Below are positions 29,245 to 38,468 of a stretch of 64,000 bases of DNA, in pieces. Position numbers and translations under genes: made by a program. Each line of letters starts with the position of its first letter. The first letter of the stretch is position 1. A model generated the notes under the pieces. The model saw nothing but the letters and a program-made list of their open reading frames with translations. It did not search any database and was not told the DNA's origin. Source of the stretch: Dyella telluris (lineage in GTDB: Bacteria > Pseudomonadota > Gammaproteobacteria > Xanthomonadales > Rhodanobacteraceae); assembly GCF_014297575.1 (NCBI RefSeq), contig NZ_CP060412.1, forward strand, positions 2,418,001-2,482,000, read 5' to 3'.

Positions 29245-30579
29245 TTATTCGGCAGCCACCGTACTCGTCACTTTCATCCGTTCACCCAGCCAATTCTTGA
29301 GATCTGCTTCGCGGGCTGCCATCGGCTCCGCATGCGCCGGACGCTGCAGCATGGCCGCCAGCGCCGGTGGCACCGCCAGATGCTCGCCGATCAACGGCTC
29401 GACCACGCTGTCGAACTTCGCGGGATGCGCCGTGGCCACCACCGCCCAGGGCAGGCCGGTTACGCCCATCTGGTCGAGCAGATGCACTGCCGTTGCGGTG
29501 TGCGGGCAGAACACCTCGCCATGGTCGCGGGCGTGGCGCACGATGGTCTCGCAGATGGTTTCGTCATCGACGCTATGGGCGTGCAGTTGCAGGCGCAGCT
29601 CGTGGTCGTGCGGGAAGGTCCAGCGCAGCCGCTCGAAGTTGCTCGGTGCACCCACGTCCATGGCGTTGGCCAGCGTGGCGATGGCCGGGCGCGGCGAGTA
29701 GGGCGAGCCATCGAAGTAATCGCTCAGCGTGGCGTTGGCGTTGCAGGCCAAGTGGATCTCGCCCACCGGCAGGCCCATTTCGCGCACCCATACACACGCC
29801 AGCGCATTGCCCAGGTTGCCGGTCGGCACGATGAAGTTGAGCGGTGAGCGCTGCTCGCGCCACCATGCCAGCGAAGCATGGGCGTAGTAGCTCATCTGCG
29901 GCAGCAAGCGGCCGAGGCTGATGCTGTTGGCGGACGAGAGCGGCACGCGCCGCTGCAGTTCGGCATCGTTCAACGCCGCCTTCACCATGCGCTGGCAGTC
30001 GTCGAAGCTGCCGTCTACGCGAAGCGCCTGCACGTTGTCGCCAAAGCAGCCGAGCTGATGCGCCTGGCGCGGCGACACGCGGCCATCCGGATAGAGAATC
30101 ACCACGCGCACGCCGGGCTGCCGGTGGAACGCGGCGGCGACTGCTGCGCCGGTATCGCCCGAGGTGGCCACCAGAATGGTCAGCGGCACGTCGCTGTCAC
30201 GGCGCAGGCGTCGGAAACAGGCCGCGAGAAAGCGCGCGCCGACATCCTTGAATGCCGCGCTGGGCCCATGGAACAGCTCCAGCACCGACGCGTCGTCGCG
30301 ATACGACAAGGGGCGCAGCGGCACGTCGAAATCCAGCGCTTCGCGGCAGATGGCAGGGAGCTCGCCCGCCAGCGACGAGCTGCGGAAGAACGGTTCGAGC
30401 AGGGTCGTGGCGGTATCGGCCAGCGAGCCATTCGGGTCGAAGTCGGCGGCGTCCCGCTGCGGCAGCGCTTCGGGCACGTACAGGCCACCATCGGGCGCCA
30501 GGCCCGCGGCGATCACTTCCTCGATATGGGCCGCATGCTTCGCGCCTCGCGTACTACGGTAGTGCAACGGCTCGCTCAT
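29245..30579 (-). CDS. thrC: Threonine synthase
   Basis: PLP enzyme converting O-phosphohomoserine to threonine and phosphate. It has 444 aa, like the E. coli-type enzyme. Seen are the N-terminal [31 protein letters not shown], the PLP-lysine motif [12 protein letters not shown] (about residue 110), [15 protein letters not shown], and the phosphate-cradle region [16 protein letters not shown]. The ATG overlaps the thrB stop by 4 bases. Last gene of the hom-thrB-thrC operon. Confidence 0.97.
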   Translation of the reverse strand: MSEPLHYRSTRGAKHAAHIEEVIAAGLAPDGGLYVPEALPQRDAADFDPNGSLADTATTLLEPFFRSSSLAGELPAICREALDFDVPLRPLSYRDDASVLELFHGPSAAFKDVGARFLAACFRRLRRDSDVPLTILVATSGDTGAAVAAAFHRQPGVRVVILYPDGRVSPRQAHQLGCFGDNVQALRVDGSFDDCQRMVKAALNDAELQRRVPLSSANSISLGRLLPQMSYYAHASLAWWREQRSPLNFIVPTGNLGNALACVWVREMGLPVGEIHLACNANATLSDYFDGSPYSPRPAIATLANAMDVGAPSNFERLRWTFPHDHELRLQLHAHSVDDETICETIVRHARDHGEVFCPHTATAVHLLDQMGVTGLPWAVVATAHPAKFDSVVEPLIGEHLAVPPALAAMLQRPAHAEPMAAREADLKNWLGERMKVTSTVAAE

Positions 30580-31553
30580 GCCGCTTCTTCCTCGTCGACC
30601 AGCGCCGCGGCGGGTCCGTTGATGGGTGACACCAGTACATCGCTGGCGAGGCCTTCTTCCGCGAATGCCGCGGCCATCGCTACCGCCGCGCGTTGCGCGT
30701 CCTCGCGTCGTTCGTACCAGCCGAACACACTGGGGCCGGCGCCGGAAATACTTGCGCCGAGCGCAGCGTGATCCAGCGCGGCCTGCTTCACGCGCGCAAA
30801 GGCTGGGACCAGCGGCGCGCGCCTTGGTTCCACCAGCACGTCCTTCAGGCCTTCGCGCACCAGTTCGGCGTCACCGCGCTGGCAGCCGGTCAGGAACAGC
30901 GCGAGGTTGGCGTGTTGTGCCACCACGTCGTGAAGATCGAAACCCTTGGACAGCACCGCACGCGCCTGACGCGTCTCCAGTACCACATGCGGATGCACCA
31001 GCGCGCAATGCCAGCTTTCCGGCACGGCAAGGCGAATCAAGCGATCCCGCGTGGACAGCACCAGGCCGCCCAGCAGCATCGGCCCCAGGTTGTCGCCATG
31101 GCGGCTGCCGCTGGCCACGGCCTCGCCGTCCAGCGCAAAACCGTAGAGCGCTTCGCGTGGCAGCGGGCGTTCCAGCAATGCATTGGCAGCCACCAGAGCG
31201 GCCACGCACGAGGCGGCAGAACCGCCCATGCCGGAACCCAGGGCGATGCCCTTGTGCAGTTCCACTTCAAAACCGTGGCGCAGGCCCAGTGCGCGGCGCA
31301 GCGACATCAGCGCCGCGCCCGCGGTGTTGCTGGCCGCATCCAGCGGCAGGTCGGTGACCACGCCGTGGATGGCGGCGATGCGCACCACCGGTTCATCGAT
31401 ACGCCGCACCACGGCGCGATCGCCGGCGCCGGCCACGCTGTGGCCAAGGATGTCGAAGCCCACGGCGACATTGCCGACGCTGGCATACGCCATGGCTTGC
31501 GCGCTCAGGGCGCGTTGGGGGGACACAACAGGATCCATCAGTCGGGCATTCAT
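30576..31553 (-). CDS. thrB: Homoserine kinase
   Basis: GHMP-superfamily kinase phosphorylating L-homoserine. It has 325 aa. The GHMP nucleotide loop is [23 protein letters not shown] (about residues 105-127), and the C-terminal motif is [17 protein letters not shown]. The ATG shares one base with the hom stop (TGATG) and the stop overlaps thrC, so the three genes are coupled. Confidence 0.96.
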   Translation of the reverse strand: MNARLMDPVVSPQRALSAQAMAYASVGNVAVGFDILGHSVAGAGDRAVVRRIDEPVVRIAAIHGVVTDLPLDAASNTAGAALMSLRRALGLRHGFEVELHKGIALGSGMGGSAASCVAALVAANALLERPLPREALYGFALDGEAVASGSRHGDNLGPMLLGGLVLSTRDRLIRLAVPESWHCALVHPHVVLETRQARAVLSKGFDLHDVVAQHANLALFLTGCQRGDAELVREGLKDVLVEPRRAPLVPAFARVKQAALDHAALGASISGAGPSVFGWYERREDAQRAAVAMAAAFAEEGLASDVLVSPINGPAAALVDEEEAA

Positions 31554-32701
31554 CAGCGCACCTCCAGCGATTCGGCGATGCGCAACAAGTCGGTGAACAC
31601 GCCCGCCGCCGTCACTTCCGGACCGGCGCCGGGACCTTGCACCAGCATGGGGTTCTCGCGGTAACGGTGCGTGGTGAACTGTACGATGTTGTCGGTGAGA
31701 CGTGTGTGCGCGAACGGGTGCGACACCGGCAACACGGCCAGCCGCACGCTGGCGTGGCCTTTCGCGTCGAGGCTGGCCACATGACGCAACACGCAGCCCT
31801 GCGTCTGTGCCTGCGCGACGTGGCGCGCCATCGAAGCATCGAGCAGGTGCAGGTGTTCCATCACCTCATCGGCGGGCAGCGCGGCCAGTTCGGGTGGCAC
31901 CAGGCTCTGCACCTCGACATCGTCCAGCGACAGCGACCAGCCCGCTTCGCGCGCCAGGATCACCAGCTTGCGCGCCACGTCCAGGCCGGAAAGATCGTCG
32001 CGCGGATCGGGCTCGGTGTAGCCCAGTGCATGCGCCTCGCGCACCAGCGCGGAGAACGGGCGGTTGCCGTCGTGGCGATTGCACAGCCACGCCAGCGTGC
32101 CGGAGAACATGCCTTCCACCGCGAGCAGTTCATCGCCGGTGTCGAGCAGGTCGCGCAGTGTCTGCACCACGGGCAGGCCAGCGCATACCGTGGCTTCGTA
32201 GCGGAAGCGCGCGCCATGGCCACAGGCGGCCTGGATGGCCTGCAGCCGATCCAGCGGGCCGCTGCTGGCGAGCTTGTTGGGCGTCACCACGTGGATGCCG
32301 CTGGCCAGCCATTGGGCATAACGCGATGCCACGGCATCGCTGGCACTGCAGTCGATCAGCAGGGCGTGGCGGCCATCGTCGCCACGCAGGTGGGCGGTGA
32401 AATCATCGAGGTTGCTCGGACGCCAGGTCTGCGCGCTGTCGTGGCGACCATTGAGCTCGGGATCGTCGATATCCAGCCACATGCGCCGACTGGCCGCCAC
32501 GCCGCACAGGCGCAGGTCCAGACCCGCCCGCGCCAGTCGCGGCTGCGCGGCGCGCAACTGGTCCAGCAAGGCGCTGCCGACACGGCCGGGGCCGACCAGG
32601 CCCACGGCGAGGGCGCGCTGGCGCGCGGTAGTCGTCGGCAGCGCCATGGCATGTGGCGGTAGCGACGGTTGTTCGAGCGAGGGCGATGCGACAGCGTTCA
32701 C
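31553..32701 (-). CDS. hom: Homoserine dehydrogenase (monofunctional)
   Basis: NAD(P)H-dependent reduction of aspartate semialdehyde to homoserine. Rossmann motif [17 protein letters not shown] near residue 35; catalytic-domain signatures include [31 protein letters not shown] and [13 protein letters not shown]. The order resembles the dehydrogenase half of ThrA/MetL, but no aspartokinase domain precedes it and there is no C-terminal ACT domain, so the protein is only 382 aa. The start is GTG 32701 with GGAGG 5 bases upstream; a TTG at 32713 is in frame but overlaps that site. First structural gene of the thr operon, 95 bases after the leader-peptide stop. Confidence 0.93.
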   Translation of the reverse strand: MNAVASPSLEQPSLPPHAMALPTTTARQRALAVGLVGPGRVGSALLDQLRAAQPRLARAGLDLRLCGVAASRRMWLDIDDPELNGRHDSAQTWRPSNLDDFTAHLRGDDGRHALLIDCSASDAVASRYAQWLASGIHVVTPNKLASSGPLDRLQAIQAACGHGARFRYEATVCAGLPVVQTLRDLLDTGDELLAVEGMFSGTLAWLCNRHDGNRPFSALVREAHALGYTEPDPRDDLSGLDVARKLVILAREAGWSLSLDDVEVQSLVPPELAALPADEVMEHLHLLDASMARHVAQAQTQGCVLRHVASLDAKGHASVRLAVLPVSHPFAHTRLTDNIVQFTTHRYRENPMLVQGPGAGPEVTAAGVFTDLLRIAESLEVR

Positions 32702-32755
32702 GGTGGCCTCCAAAGTGGTGGCCCGTGCTCGTCGAGGGGGAGTCGGTGTGTACGC

Positions 32756-32782
32756 CGGCCCGCCTCATCGAGGGCGGGGCCG
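32756..32782 (-). terminator. GC-rich hairpin between thr leader and hom (attenuator candidate)
   Basis: CGGCCCGCC (32756-32764) pairs with GGCGGGGCCG (32773-32782) with one bulged base. It lies where an attenuator should be, but no U-tract follows on the minus strand, so it is not a standard intrinsic terminator. It may need another factor, or act on translation. Confidence 0.45.
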
Positions 32783-32796
32783 TTTGCGTCAGGAAC

Positions 32797-32946
32797 TTAT
32801 TCGCGCACGGAGACCCACCCCGACCCGGTGGTAATAGTGGTCGTAGTGGTGGTCATGGTGGCGATGGACGTGGCGCCGGACAGCAGCACGCACCCGGTGG
32901 AAACCGGGTTCAGGAACAGGCGTGCGGGTGCGATGAGCGGCGACAT
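32797..32946 (-). CDS. thrL: Threonine-operon leader peptide (49 aa)
   Basis: A frame beginning MSPLIAPARL and containing the run MTTTTTTITTGSGW (eight Thr and one Ile codon at residues 32-39 and nearby), then a stop 95 bases before hom. A shorter form could start at the internal ATG 32856 (19 aa). Thr/Ile-rich leaders are the known sensors of thr-operon attenuation. The ATG at 32946 is preceded by a putative -10 box ending 7 bases upstream, so a nearly leaderless message is predicted, as for the leu-ilv leader. Confidence 0.85.
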   Translation of the reverse strand: MSPLIAPARLFLNPVSTGCVLLSGATSIATMTTTTTTITTGSGWVSVRE

Positions 32947-32953
32947 GAGCCCG

Positions 32954-32983
32954 ACCTTAGGTCGATTGCTGCACTGCAGTCAA
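32954..32983 (-). promoter_or_regulatory. Proposed promoter of the thr operon
   Basis: On the minus strand TTGACT (32983-32978), an 18-base spacer and TAAGGT (32959-32954). The predicted transcription start is about one base before the leader ATG. Spacing and distance to the ATG are identical to those at 10727-10756. Confidence 0.58.
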
Positions 32984-33054
32984 CAGGTACGTTTGAAACT
33001 TTTGGACGTCCAGGCGGGCCGTTCTCCGCCCCAAAGAGTGAATCTGTGGGAGCG

Positions 33055-33106
33055 CACCCTGTGCGCGACGGCGGAAACGGAGCGCCATGCCGTCGCGCAC
33101 AGGGTG
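33055..33106. repeat. GGAGCGCACC-type hairpin repeat
   Basis: Perfect 18-bp inverted repeat (33055-33072 with 33089-33106), starting CACCCTGTGCGCGA, 16-base loop, just beyond the cpdB stop. Related arms occur at 37098-37177 and 37209-37281. A dispersed palindromic repeat that may also protect mRNA 3' ends. Confidence 0.78.
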
Positions 33107-33157
33107 TGGTCTCACCGAGTGGGGGACGCGCGCCGGGCGCGACCTCCACCTATGCCT

Positions 33158-35149
33158 TCAATGCGACAGGTCGATGGCGTAAACCGCCGTGCCGTCGCCG
33201 TTGTCCTTCACCTGGCGGATGTTCTTCAACTCCGCTTCGCGCGCCACGTCCTGCTTGCCGGTGGCGGCCTTGAACACCACCTCGCCGCGGGTCTTCACCG
33301 GAGCGAAATGCCAGGAGGTGGCGGGCAGGTCGTTCGCCGTCAGGGTCTGCTTCTTCTGCAGCCATTTGGCCAGGATCTCGCGGGCGCCATCGGGTGCGGC
33401 CAGCACCACGTTGCTGCCGTCCAGGCCGGGGAAGCTGCCGCCGCCGCTGGCGCGGTAGTTGTTGGTGGCCACCACGAACACCTGATCCGGCTTCACCGGC
33501 TTGCCTTTGTAGGTGAGCTTGCCGATGCGTTGGCTGACGGGCTTGGTCACGTTGATCTGGTAGCTCAGGTCGCCCTGGATCTGGTCGAAGTTGTAGCCGG
33601 GCAGGCGGTCGCCAATCAGCGGCTGCTCGCCTTCCTTGGCCGGATCGATCTGGTTGAAGCGTTCGGCGGATTTCTCCAGCCATGCCTTGAGGCCGGCGCC
33701 GTCCACTTTCACCGCGGCGAGCGTGTTCGGGTAGAAGTAAAGGTCGGCGGCACTGCGCAGGGTGAGCGGGCCAGCGGCAACGTCGGTGTAGTCGTCCGGG
33801 CCGCCGAAGCCGGTACGGAATGCCGCGGCTGCCGACAGTACCGGCACCTTGGCCAGTTCCGGATGCGTCTTGGGCAGTTCGTTCTGCACGTAGTCGCGCA
33901 TGGCCGCGTTGATCGGCGCCAGCGCGGTCATGTTGCCTTCGTCGGCGAAGTAGCTGCTCAGGTGCACGCGCGTTTGGCCGATGGGCGTGTTCACGTAGGC
34001 CACGGCGGCTTCATGCGCCTGCTGCACCAGCGGGGCGATGGCCGGGTCGGCGGGGACACAGTCGTTCTTCTTCGGACAGATGGGGCGCACTTCGCTGTGC
34101 GTCTGGCTGTCATCGATCACCCAGCGGCCGTCCTTGCGCTGCAGGGCCAGGTCGATCACGCCCAGGTCCTTGCCGAAGAATCCGCCCATGACCGCGGGCT
34201 TGCCACGCACGAAGCCGCGCTCGGCGTCCACGTCCTTCATGCCCTTGTAGTGCGGGCCGGGGAATTCGGTGTGCGAGTGGCCGAGCAGCAGCACGTCGAT
34301 GCCCGGAATGCCGGCCAGATACCAGCCGCCGTTTTCCATGTCAGGCGTGTACGGCGCGGTGTTGAGGCCGCCGTGCAGCACGGCCACAACCACATCCGGG
34401 TGCTGTGCTTCAAGCTCCGGCAGGTACTTCTGTGCGGCTTCGACCACGCCGGTCACGGTGACCTTGCCGGCCAGGTTTTGCTTGTCCCAGTCCAGGATCG
34501 GCGGCGGCGTGAAGCCGATGATGCCCACCTTGAGCGGCAGCTTGCGGGTGCTGCCGTCCGGCGCGGTAACGGTGATGTCCTTCTGCACCACCGTCCACGG
34601 CTTGAAGATCGGCGCGCCGTCGCGGGTGCTGAACACGTTGGAGAGCACCAGCGGGAAGTGCGGGCCGGCACAGCGGTCGGCATGGCCGCCTTCCACGTTC
34701 ATCGGCGTGCCGGTGACCTGGGAAAGAAAGCCCAGGCCGTAGTTGAACTCGTGGTTGCCGGCGGTGCCGCCGTCGTAGCCCATGGCGTCCATGGCCTGGT
34801 AGATGCCCAGCTCCTCGCCGCAGCCCACCGGCTTCACCAGCGACTGGTAATCGGCCAGCACGCTGCCCTGGATGGTGTCGCCGCTGTCGAACAGGAAGCT
34901 GTTCGGGTACTGGGCGCGGGCGCGGCGGATCAGGGTGGCGACCCGCTCGTAGCCCACCGAATCGTCCTCGCGCTGCTTGTAATAGTCGTAGCTGAGCACG
35001 TTGGAGTGGACGTCCGTGGTCTCCAGGATGGCCACCTGGGCGCGGCTGCCATCGGGCAGGGCGGTGGCGGAGTGGCTGGTCGACTGGCTGGCGCAGCCCG
35101 CCAGGACGGCGGCGGCCAGGGCGGCAAGGGGGAGCAAACGAGGGGTCAT
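33158..35149 (-). CDS. cpdB: 2',3'-cyclic-nucleotide 2'-phosphodiesterase/3'-nucleotidase lipoprotein
   Basis: 663-aa 5'-nucleotidase-family metallophosphoesterase that salvages nucleosides and phosphate from extracytoplasmic nucleotides. The signal peptide ends in a lipobox (AAAVLAGC, Cys near residue 18). Metallophosphatase motifs: ETTDVHSNVL, FDSGDTIQG, TAGNHEFNYG, GHSHTEF. The C-terminal 5'-nucleotidase substrate domain covers about 400-620 (ADLYFYPNTLAAVKVDGAGLKAWLEKSAERFNQ, FVVATNNYRASGGGSFPG). ATG 35149 is chosen because it begins the signal peptide; an in-frame TTG at 35179 is less likely. It is divergent from the phosphoglycerol-transferase-like gene. Substrate preference among cyclic, 3'- and 5'-nucleotides is not decidable from sequence alone. 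Confidence 0.9.
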   Translation of the reverse strand: MTPRLLPLAALAAAVLAGCASQSTSHSATALPDGSRAQVAILETTDVHSNVLSYDYYKQREDDSVGYERVATLIRRARAQYPNSFLFDSGDTIQGSVLADYQSLVKPVGCGEELGIYQAMDAMGYDGGTAGNHEFNYGLGFLSQVTGTPMNVEGGHADRCAGPHFPLVLSNVFSTRDGAPIFKPWTVVQKDITVTAPDGSTRKLPLKVGIIGFTPPPILDWDKQNLAGKVTVTGVVEAAQKYLPELEAQHPDVVVAVLHGGLNTAPYTPDMENGGWYLAGIPGIDVLLLGHSHTEFPGPHYKGMKDVDAERGFVRGKPAVMGGFFGKDLGVIDLALQRKDGRWVIDDSQTHSEVRPICPKKNDCVPADPAIAPLVQQAHEAAVAYVNTPIGQTRVHLSSYFADEGNMTALAPINAAMRDYVQNELPKTHPELAKVPVLSAAAAFRTGFGGPDDYTDVAAGPLTLRSAADLYFYPNTLAAVKVDGAGLKAWLEKSAERFNQIDPAKEGEQPLIGDRLPGYNFDQIQGDLSYQINVTKPVSQRIGKLTYKGKPVKPDQVFVVATNNYRASGGGSFPGLDGSNVVLAAPDGAREILAKWLQKKQTLTANDLPATSWHFAPVKTRGEVVFKAATGKQDVAREAELKNIRQVKDNGDGTAVYAIDLSH

Positions 35150-35346
35150 GGGCCGGTCCGTGGGGACAAAGGGAGGCAAAGGGGGCGCAAAGCTAGCAGA
35201 TCGGCGTGACGATCCGCCCGCTCAACGGCTGCTGAACCGCATGGTGGCGCCGTTTGGCCGTTGCCGTCCATTGTGCATGTGACGGCGGCAAGACCGTAGA
35301 ATTGCACCCAGATGACACCGGGCCAAATCAGGGGGCCTTGCCTTAC

Positions 35347-37071
35347 ATGCCGCAACAACCGCTTCGCTTCCTGCGAAAAAGTGGGCCTTGGCTGATCGCC
35401 GCAGCCTTCTTCTTGTTTTGCATCAACATGACCGCGCTGCGCGAGCCCGCCTTGCTGCAGCAGGGTTTTGTGATCGCGCTGATGGTGTGCGCGTTCGGCA
35501 TGCTGCTGTCCGCGTTTGCCCGTCCGGCCACGGCACTGGTGGTGAGCGGCGGCCTGTTCCTCGGGCTGAACTTCCTGTCCGTGATGAAGCTGCGTTACCT
35601 CGATTCGCCGCTGATGCCGGCGGACTTCATCTATTACGCGCGCAGCAGCCTGCTCGAAACCCTGCGCCATTACCCGCACCTGTGGCTGCTCACGCTGGGC
35701 GTGTGCGTGGTGACACCGCTGGCGTTGTGGGCGGTATGGCGTTTCGATCGTCGCCTGCTGGCGCAGCAAAGCCCGCGTCGCGCGTGGACGATGCGCCTGG
35801 GTGGCGTGGCGGTGTGGGCGTTCGCATTCTGGATCTGCCTGCTGCCCAACGGCCCGTTCGCCGAGGTGCATGCGAAAAACGTGTGGGAGAAACTTTCCGA
35901 CGACGCGCAGATCACCAACTTCTTCGTCAACTTCAGCGACTCGGACATCCGCCTGCCGGCACTGGGTGACGACGCGCAGGCCGAGCAGGACTGGGGCAGC
36001 ACCGCTTCGGGCGAACCGGCCGCCGAGCCGCGCTCGCCGGAGTCGTACCCGGACATCGTGCAGGTGCTGGAAGAAAGCACCTTCAACCCGTCCAACTTCA
36101 CCCAGTGCAACATCCCCGAATGCCGCGTGGCGATGTTCAAGCCTGACGTGCGCACGCGTGCCACCGGCCCGATGCGCGTGCATACCTTCGGCGGCGGTAC
36201 CTGGGTGAGCGAGTTCGCCACGCTCACCGGCATGCCGCAGGACATCTTCGGCCCGGGCGGCATGTATGCGCCTTACGTGCTGGCGCCCCACGTGCAGGAC
36301 AGCCTGCCGCGCCAGCTGCAGCGCCTGGGTTACCTCACCGTGGCGATCTATCCGACCAACGGTTCGTTCCTCAATGGTCGCAACGCCTATAAGGCGTATG
36401 GCTTCGACCAGTTCTACGACGCCGGCCAGCTGGGCCTGGAAGAGTGGGAGGAGACCGACAAGCAGATGTTCGACGCCGCCAAGCGCGTCTACGACAAGGT
36501 GAAGAAGCCCGGCCAGCCGGTGTTCGTGATGATCCTGACGCTGGCGCAGCACGGCCCGCACGATACCGATCCGTTGTCCGCGCTGCCGCCGCCGTTCAAC
36601 AAGGGCGTGCTCAAGGGCCTGCCGACGCGCGAGTCGATCAACTTCAACACCTACCTGTCGAACCTGCACAACTCCGACGCGGCCATGCACGGGCTGGAGC
36701 ACGACTTCCTCGACCGCCCGCAGCCCACGGTGCTGGTGCACTTCGGCGACCACCAGCCGTCGTTCAGTGGCCTGATCAAGGACATGCCGCGCACGTGGCC
36801 GGAGGGGCTGTCCTCGTATAAGGACTACCTCACCTATTACATGATCAAGAGCAACTTCCAGGGTGCCGCGCTGCCGAAGTACCCGATGCTCGACATCGCA
36901 CTGCTGCCGAGCATGGTGCTGCAGGCCGCGGACTTGCCGACCGACCCGTACTTCTCCGCCGCCATCTCACTGCGCACGCGCTGCAACGGCCTCTACACCG
37001 ATTGCGCGCAGCCCGGCCTGGTGAAGTCGTATCACGCCTGGATCTTCAACCGGCTGCACGTGTACGAGTAA
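35347..37071 (+). CDS. LTA-synthase/OpgB-like membrane phosphoglycerol transferase
   Basis: 574 aa. The N-terminal 190 residues hold four to five hydrophobic helices (WLIAAAFFLFCINM, GFVIALMVCAFGMLLSAFA, LWLLTLGVCVVTPLALWAVW, VWAFAFWICLLP), followed by an extracytoplasmic sulfatase-fold domain. Catalytic-site elements of the LtaS/OpgB family are recognisable: metal Glu in VLEESTF, probable nucleophile Thr in GGGTWVSEFATLTG, and the DH pair in VHFGDHQPSF. Known members transfer phosphoglycerol from phosphatidylglycerol to teichoic acids or to osmoregulated periplasmic glucans; in a Gram-negative the latter, or phosphoethanolamine transfer, is more likely. The start is ATG 35347 (MPQQPLRFL), with AGGGGG upstream. 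Confidence 0.85.
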   Translation: MPQQPLRFLRKSGPWLIAAAFFLFCINMTALREPALLQQGFVIALMVCAFGMLLSAFARPATALVVSGGLFLGLNFLSVMKLRYLDSPLMPADFIYYARSSLLETLRHYPHLWLLTLGVCVVTPLALWAVWRFDRRLLAQQSPRRAWTMRLGGVAVWAFAFWICLLPNGPFAEVHAKNVWEKLSDDAQITNFFVNFSDSDIRLPALGDDAQAEQDWGSTASGEPAAEPRSPESYPDIVQVLEESTFNPSNFTQCNIPECRVAMFKPDVRTRATGPMRVHTFGGGTWVSEFATLTGMPQDIFGPGGMYAPYVLAPHVQDSLPRQLQRLGYLTVAIYPTNGSFLNGRNAYKAYGFDQFYDAGQLGLEEWEETDKQMFDAAKRVYDKVKKPGQPVFVMILTLAQHGPHDTDPLSALPPPFNKGVLKGLPTRESINFNTYLSNLHNSDAAMHGLEHDFLDRPQPTVLVHFGDHQPSFSGLIKDMPRTWPEGLSSYKDYLTYYMIKSNFQGAALPKYPMLDIALLPSMVLQAADLPTDPYFSAAISLRTRCNGLYTDCAQPGLVKSYHAWIFNRLHVYE

Positions 37072-37097
37072 GTGCAGCGTTGCCGTCACTGCGTCTC

Positions 37098-37281
37098 GGG
37101 GAGCGCACCTTGTGCGCAACGCCCTGATAGGGCGGTGAGATGGGAGCGCTGCGATCGCGCAAAGGGTGCGTTCCCACCATGGATACGCCGCGCTTCGGTT
37201 CTTTTGTTGGAGCGCACTTGTGCGCGACCGCGGTGTAACGGGCTCACCGCTCCGTCCGGTTGTCGCGCACAAGTGCGCTCC
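37098..37281. repeat. Two GGAGCGCAC hairpin repeats
   Basis: Between the membrane transferase and nagA, which converge here. The second copy is a perfect 19-bp inverted repeat (37209-37227 with 37263-37281, starting GGAGCGCACTTGTGC); the first (37098-37177) is imperfect. Same arm sequence as 33055-33106. There are no genes in 37072-37313. Confidence 0.8.
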
Positions 37282-37313
37282 TACAAAGAAGGCCAGAACA
37301 TCCGGGGCGTGGC

Positions 37314-38468
37314 TCAGGCGTCGTAACGCACGCCCGAGATCCAGGTTTCCTTCACCACCAGACCATCGTCCAGCACGGCGAAGTCCGCGCGCTGTCCGGC
37401 CACGAGGCGGCCGTGCGTGCGATCAAGCCCCAGCCACGCCGCGGGATAGGCACTGGCCATGCGCGATGCCTCGGCCAGCGGCAGGCCGACCATGTCCACC
37501 AGGTTGCGCACGCCGGTGGCCATGTCCAGCGCCGAGCCGGCAAGCACGCCCGCGTCGCTCTGGCAGATACCGTCGCGCGCGATGATGGTCTGGCCGTTGA
37601 GCACGTACTCCGGGCTGTCCGAGCCCACCGGCGGCATCGCGTCGGTGACCAGCACGCTCTTGCCCTTGGCCTTGGCCGCAATGGCCACGCGCAGCGCGAC
37701 CGGGTGCACATGGTGGCCATCCACGATCAGGCCACACCAGCTGTGCGGATCGTCCAGCGCCGCGCCAACCACGCCGGGCTCGCGGCTGCCGAGCGGCGTC
37801 ATGGCGTTGTACAGATGGGTGAAGCCGCACACGCCGGCATCCAGCGCAGCGCGCGTGCCGGCGTAGGTGGCAGCGGTGTGGCCGGCCACCACCAGCACGC
37901 CGGCTTCGCTGAGCTGGCGAATGGTGTCCAGCGGCACTTCTTCCACGGCCAGCGTGAGCATCACCACGCCACGGCGATTGCGCGTGATGGCGGCGAGGTC
38001 CTCGGCGCTGGGCAGGCGGAACAGGCTGGCGTCGTGGATGCCCTTGCGCGCGGTGGCGAGGAATGGGCCTTCCAAATGGATGCCGAGCACGCCCGGCACG
38101 CCTTGCTCGATGGCCGCGTCCACGGCGTCGAGCGCCTTGCGCATCACGTCGGACGTGTCGGTGATCAGCGTGGGCAGGAAGCCGGTGGTGCCGTACTTGC
38201 GGTGCGCCGCGCCGATGGTGGCCAGCGCTTCCACGGTGGGTTCGGCATTGAACAGCACGCCGCCGCCGCCGTTGACCTGCACGTCGATGAAGCCCGGCAG
38301 CAGCAGGCGACCCTTGAGGTCGTGCTGCTGTGCGCCGGTCACGCGCGGATCGTCGCTGTGCACGATGGCTTCGATGCGCTCGCCGCGCACCAGCACCACC
38401 AGCCCGTCGCGCGGGCCGTGGTCAGTGAGCACGCGACCGTTGACGAGTGCGGTGATGGGGGTGGTCAT
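37314..38468 (-). CDS. nagA: N-acetylglucosamine-6-phosphate deacetylase
   Basis: Cytoplasmic amidohydrolase making GlcN-6-P and acetate from GlcNAc-6-P. It has 384 aa. Metal and active-site residues are visible in HLEGPFLATARKGIH (Glu), VVAGHTAATY (His), THLYNAMTPLG (His), GLIVDGHHVHP and the catalytic Asp in VLVTDAMPPVG. The ATG overlaps the stop of the deaminase gene upstream by one base. Last gene of the nagP - regulator - nagB-II - nagA run. Confidence 0.96.
   Translation of the reverse strand: MTTPITALVNGRVLTDHGPRDGLVVLVRGERIEAIVHSDDPRVTGAQQHDLKGRLLLPGFIDVQVNGGGGVLFNAEPTVEALATIGAAHRKYGTTGFLPTLITDTSDVMRKALDAVDAAIEQGVPGVLGIHLEGPFLATARKGIHDASLFRLPSAEDLAAITRNRRGVVMLTLAVEEVPLDTIRQLSEAGVLVVAGHTAATYAGTRAALDAGVCGFTHLYNAMTPLGSREPGVVGAALDDPHSWCGLIVDGHHVHPVALRVAIAAKAKGKSVLVTDAMPPVGSDSPEYVLNGQTIIARDGICQSDAGVLAGSALDMATGVRNLVDMVGLPLAEASRMASAYPAAWLGLDRTHGRLVAGQRADFAVLDDGLVVKETWISGVRYDA

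Noticed and set aside
32947..33050. Separate small gene upstream of the thr leader
   Set aside because: Only the predicted promoter and part of a dispersed palindrome are here; no frame has a start with a ribosome site.
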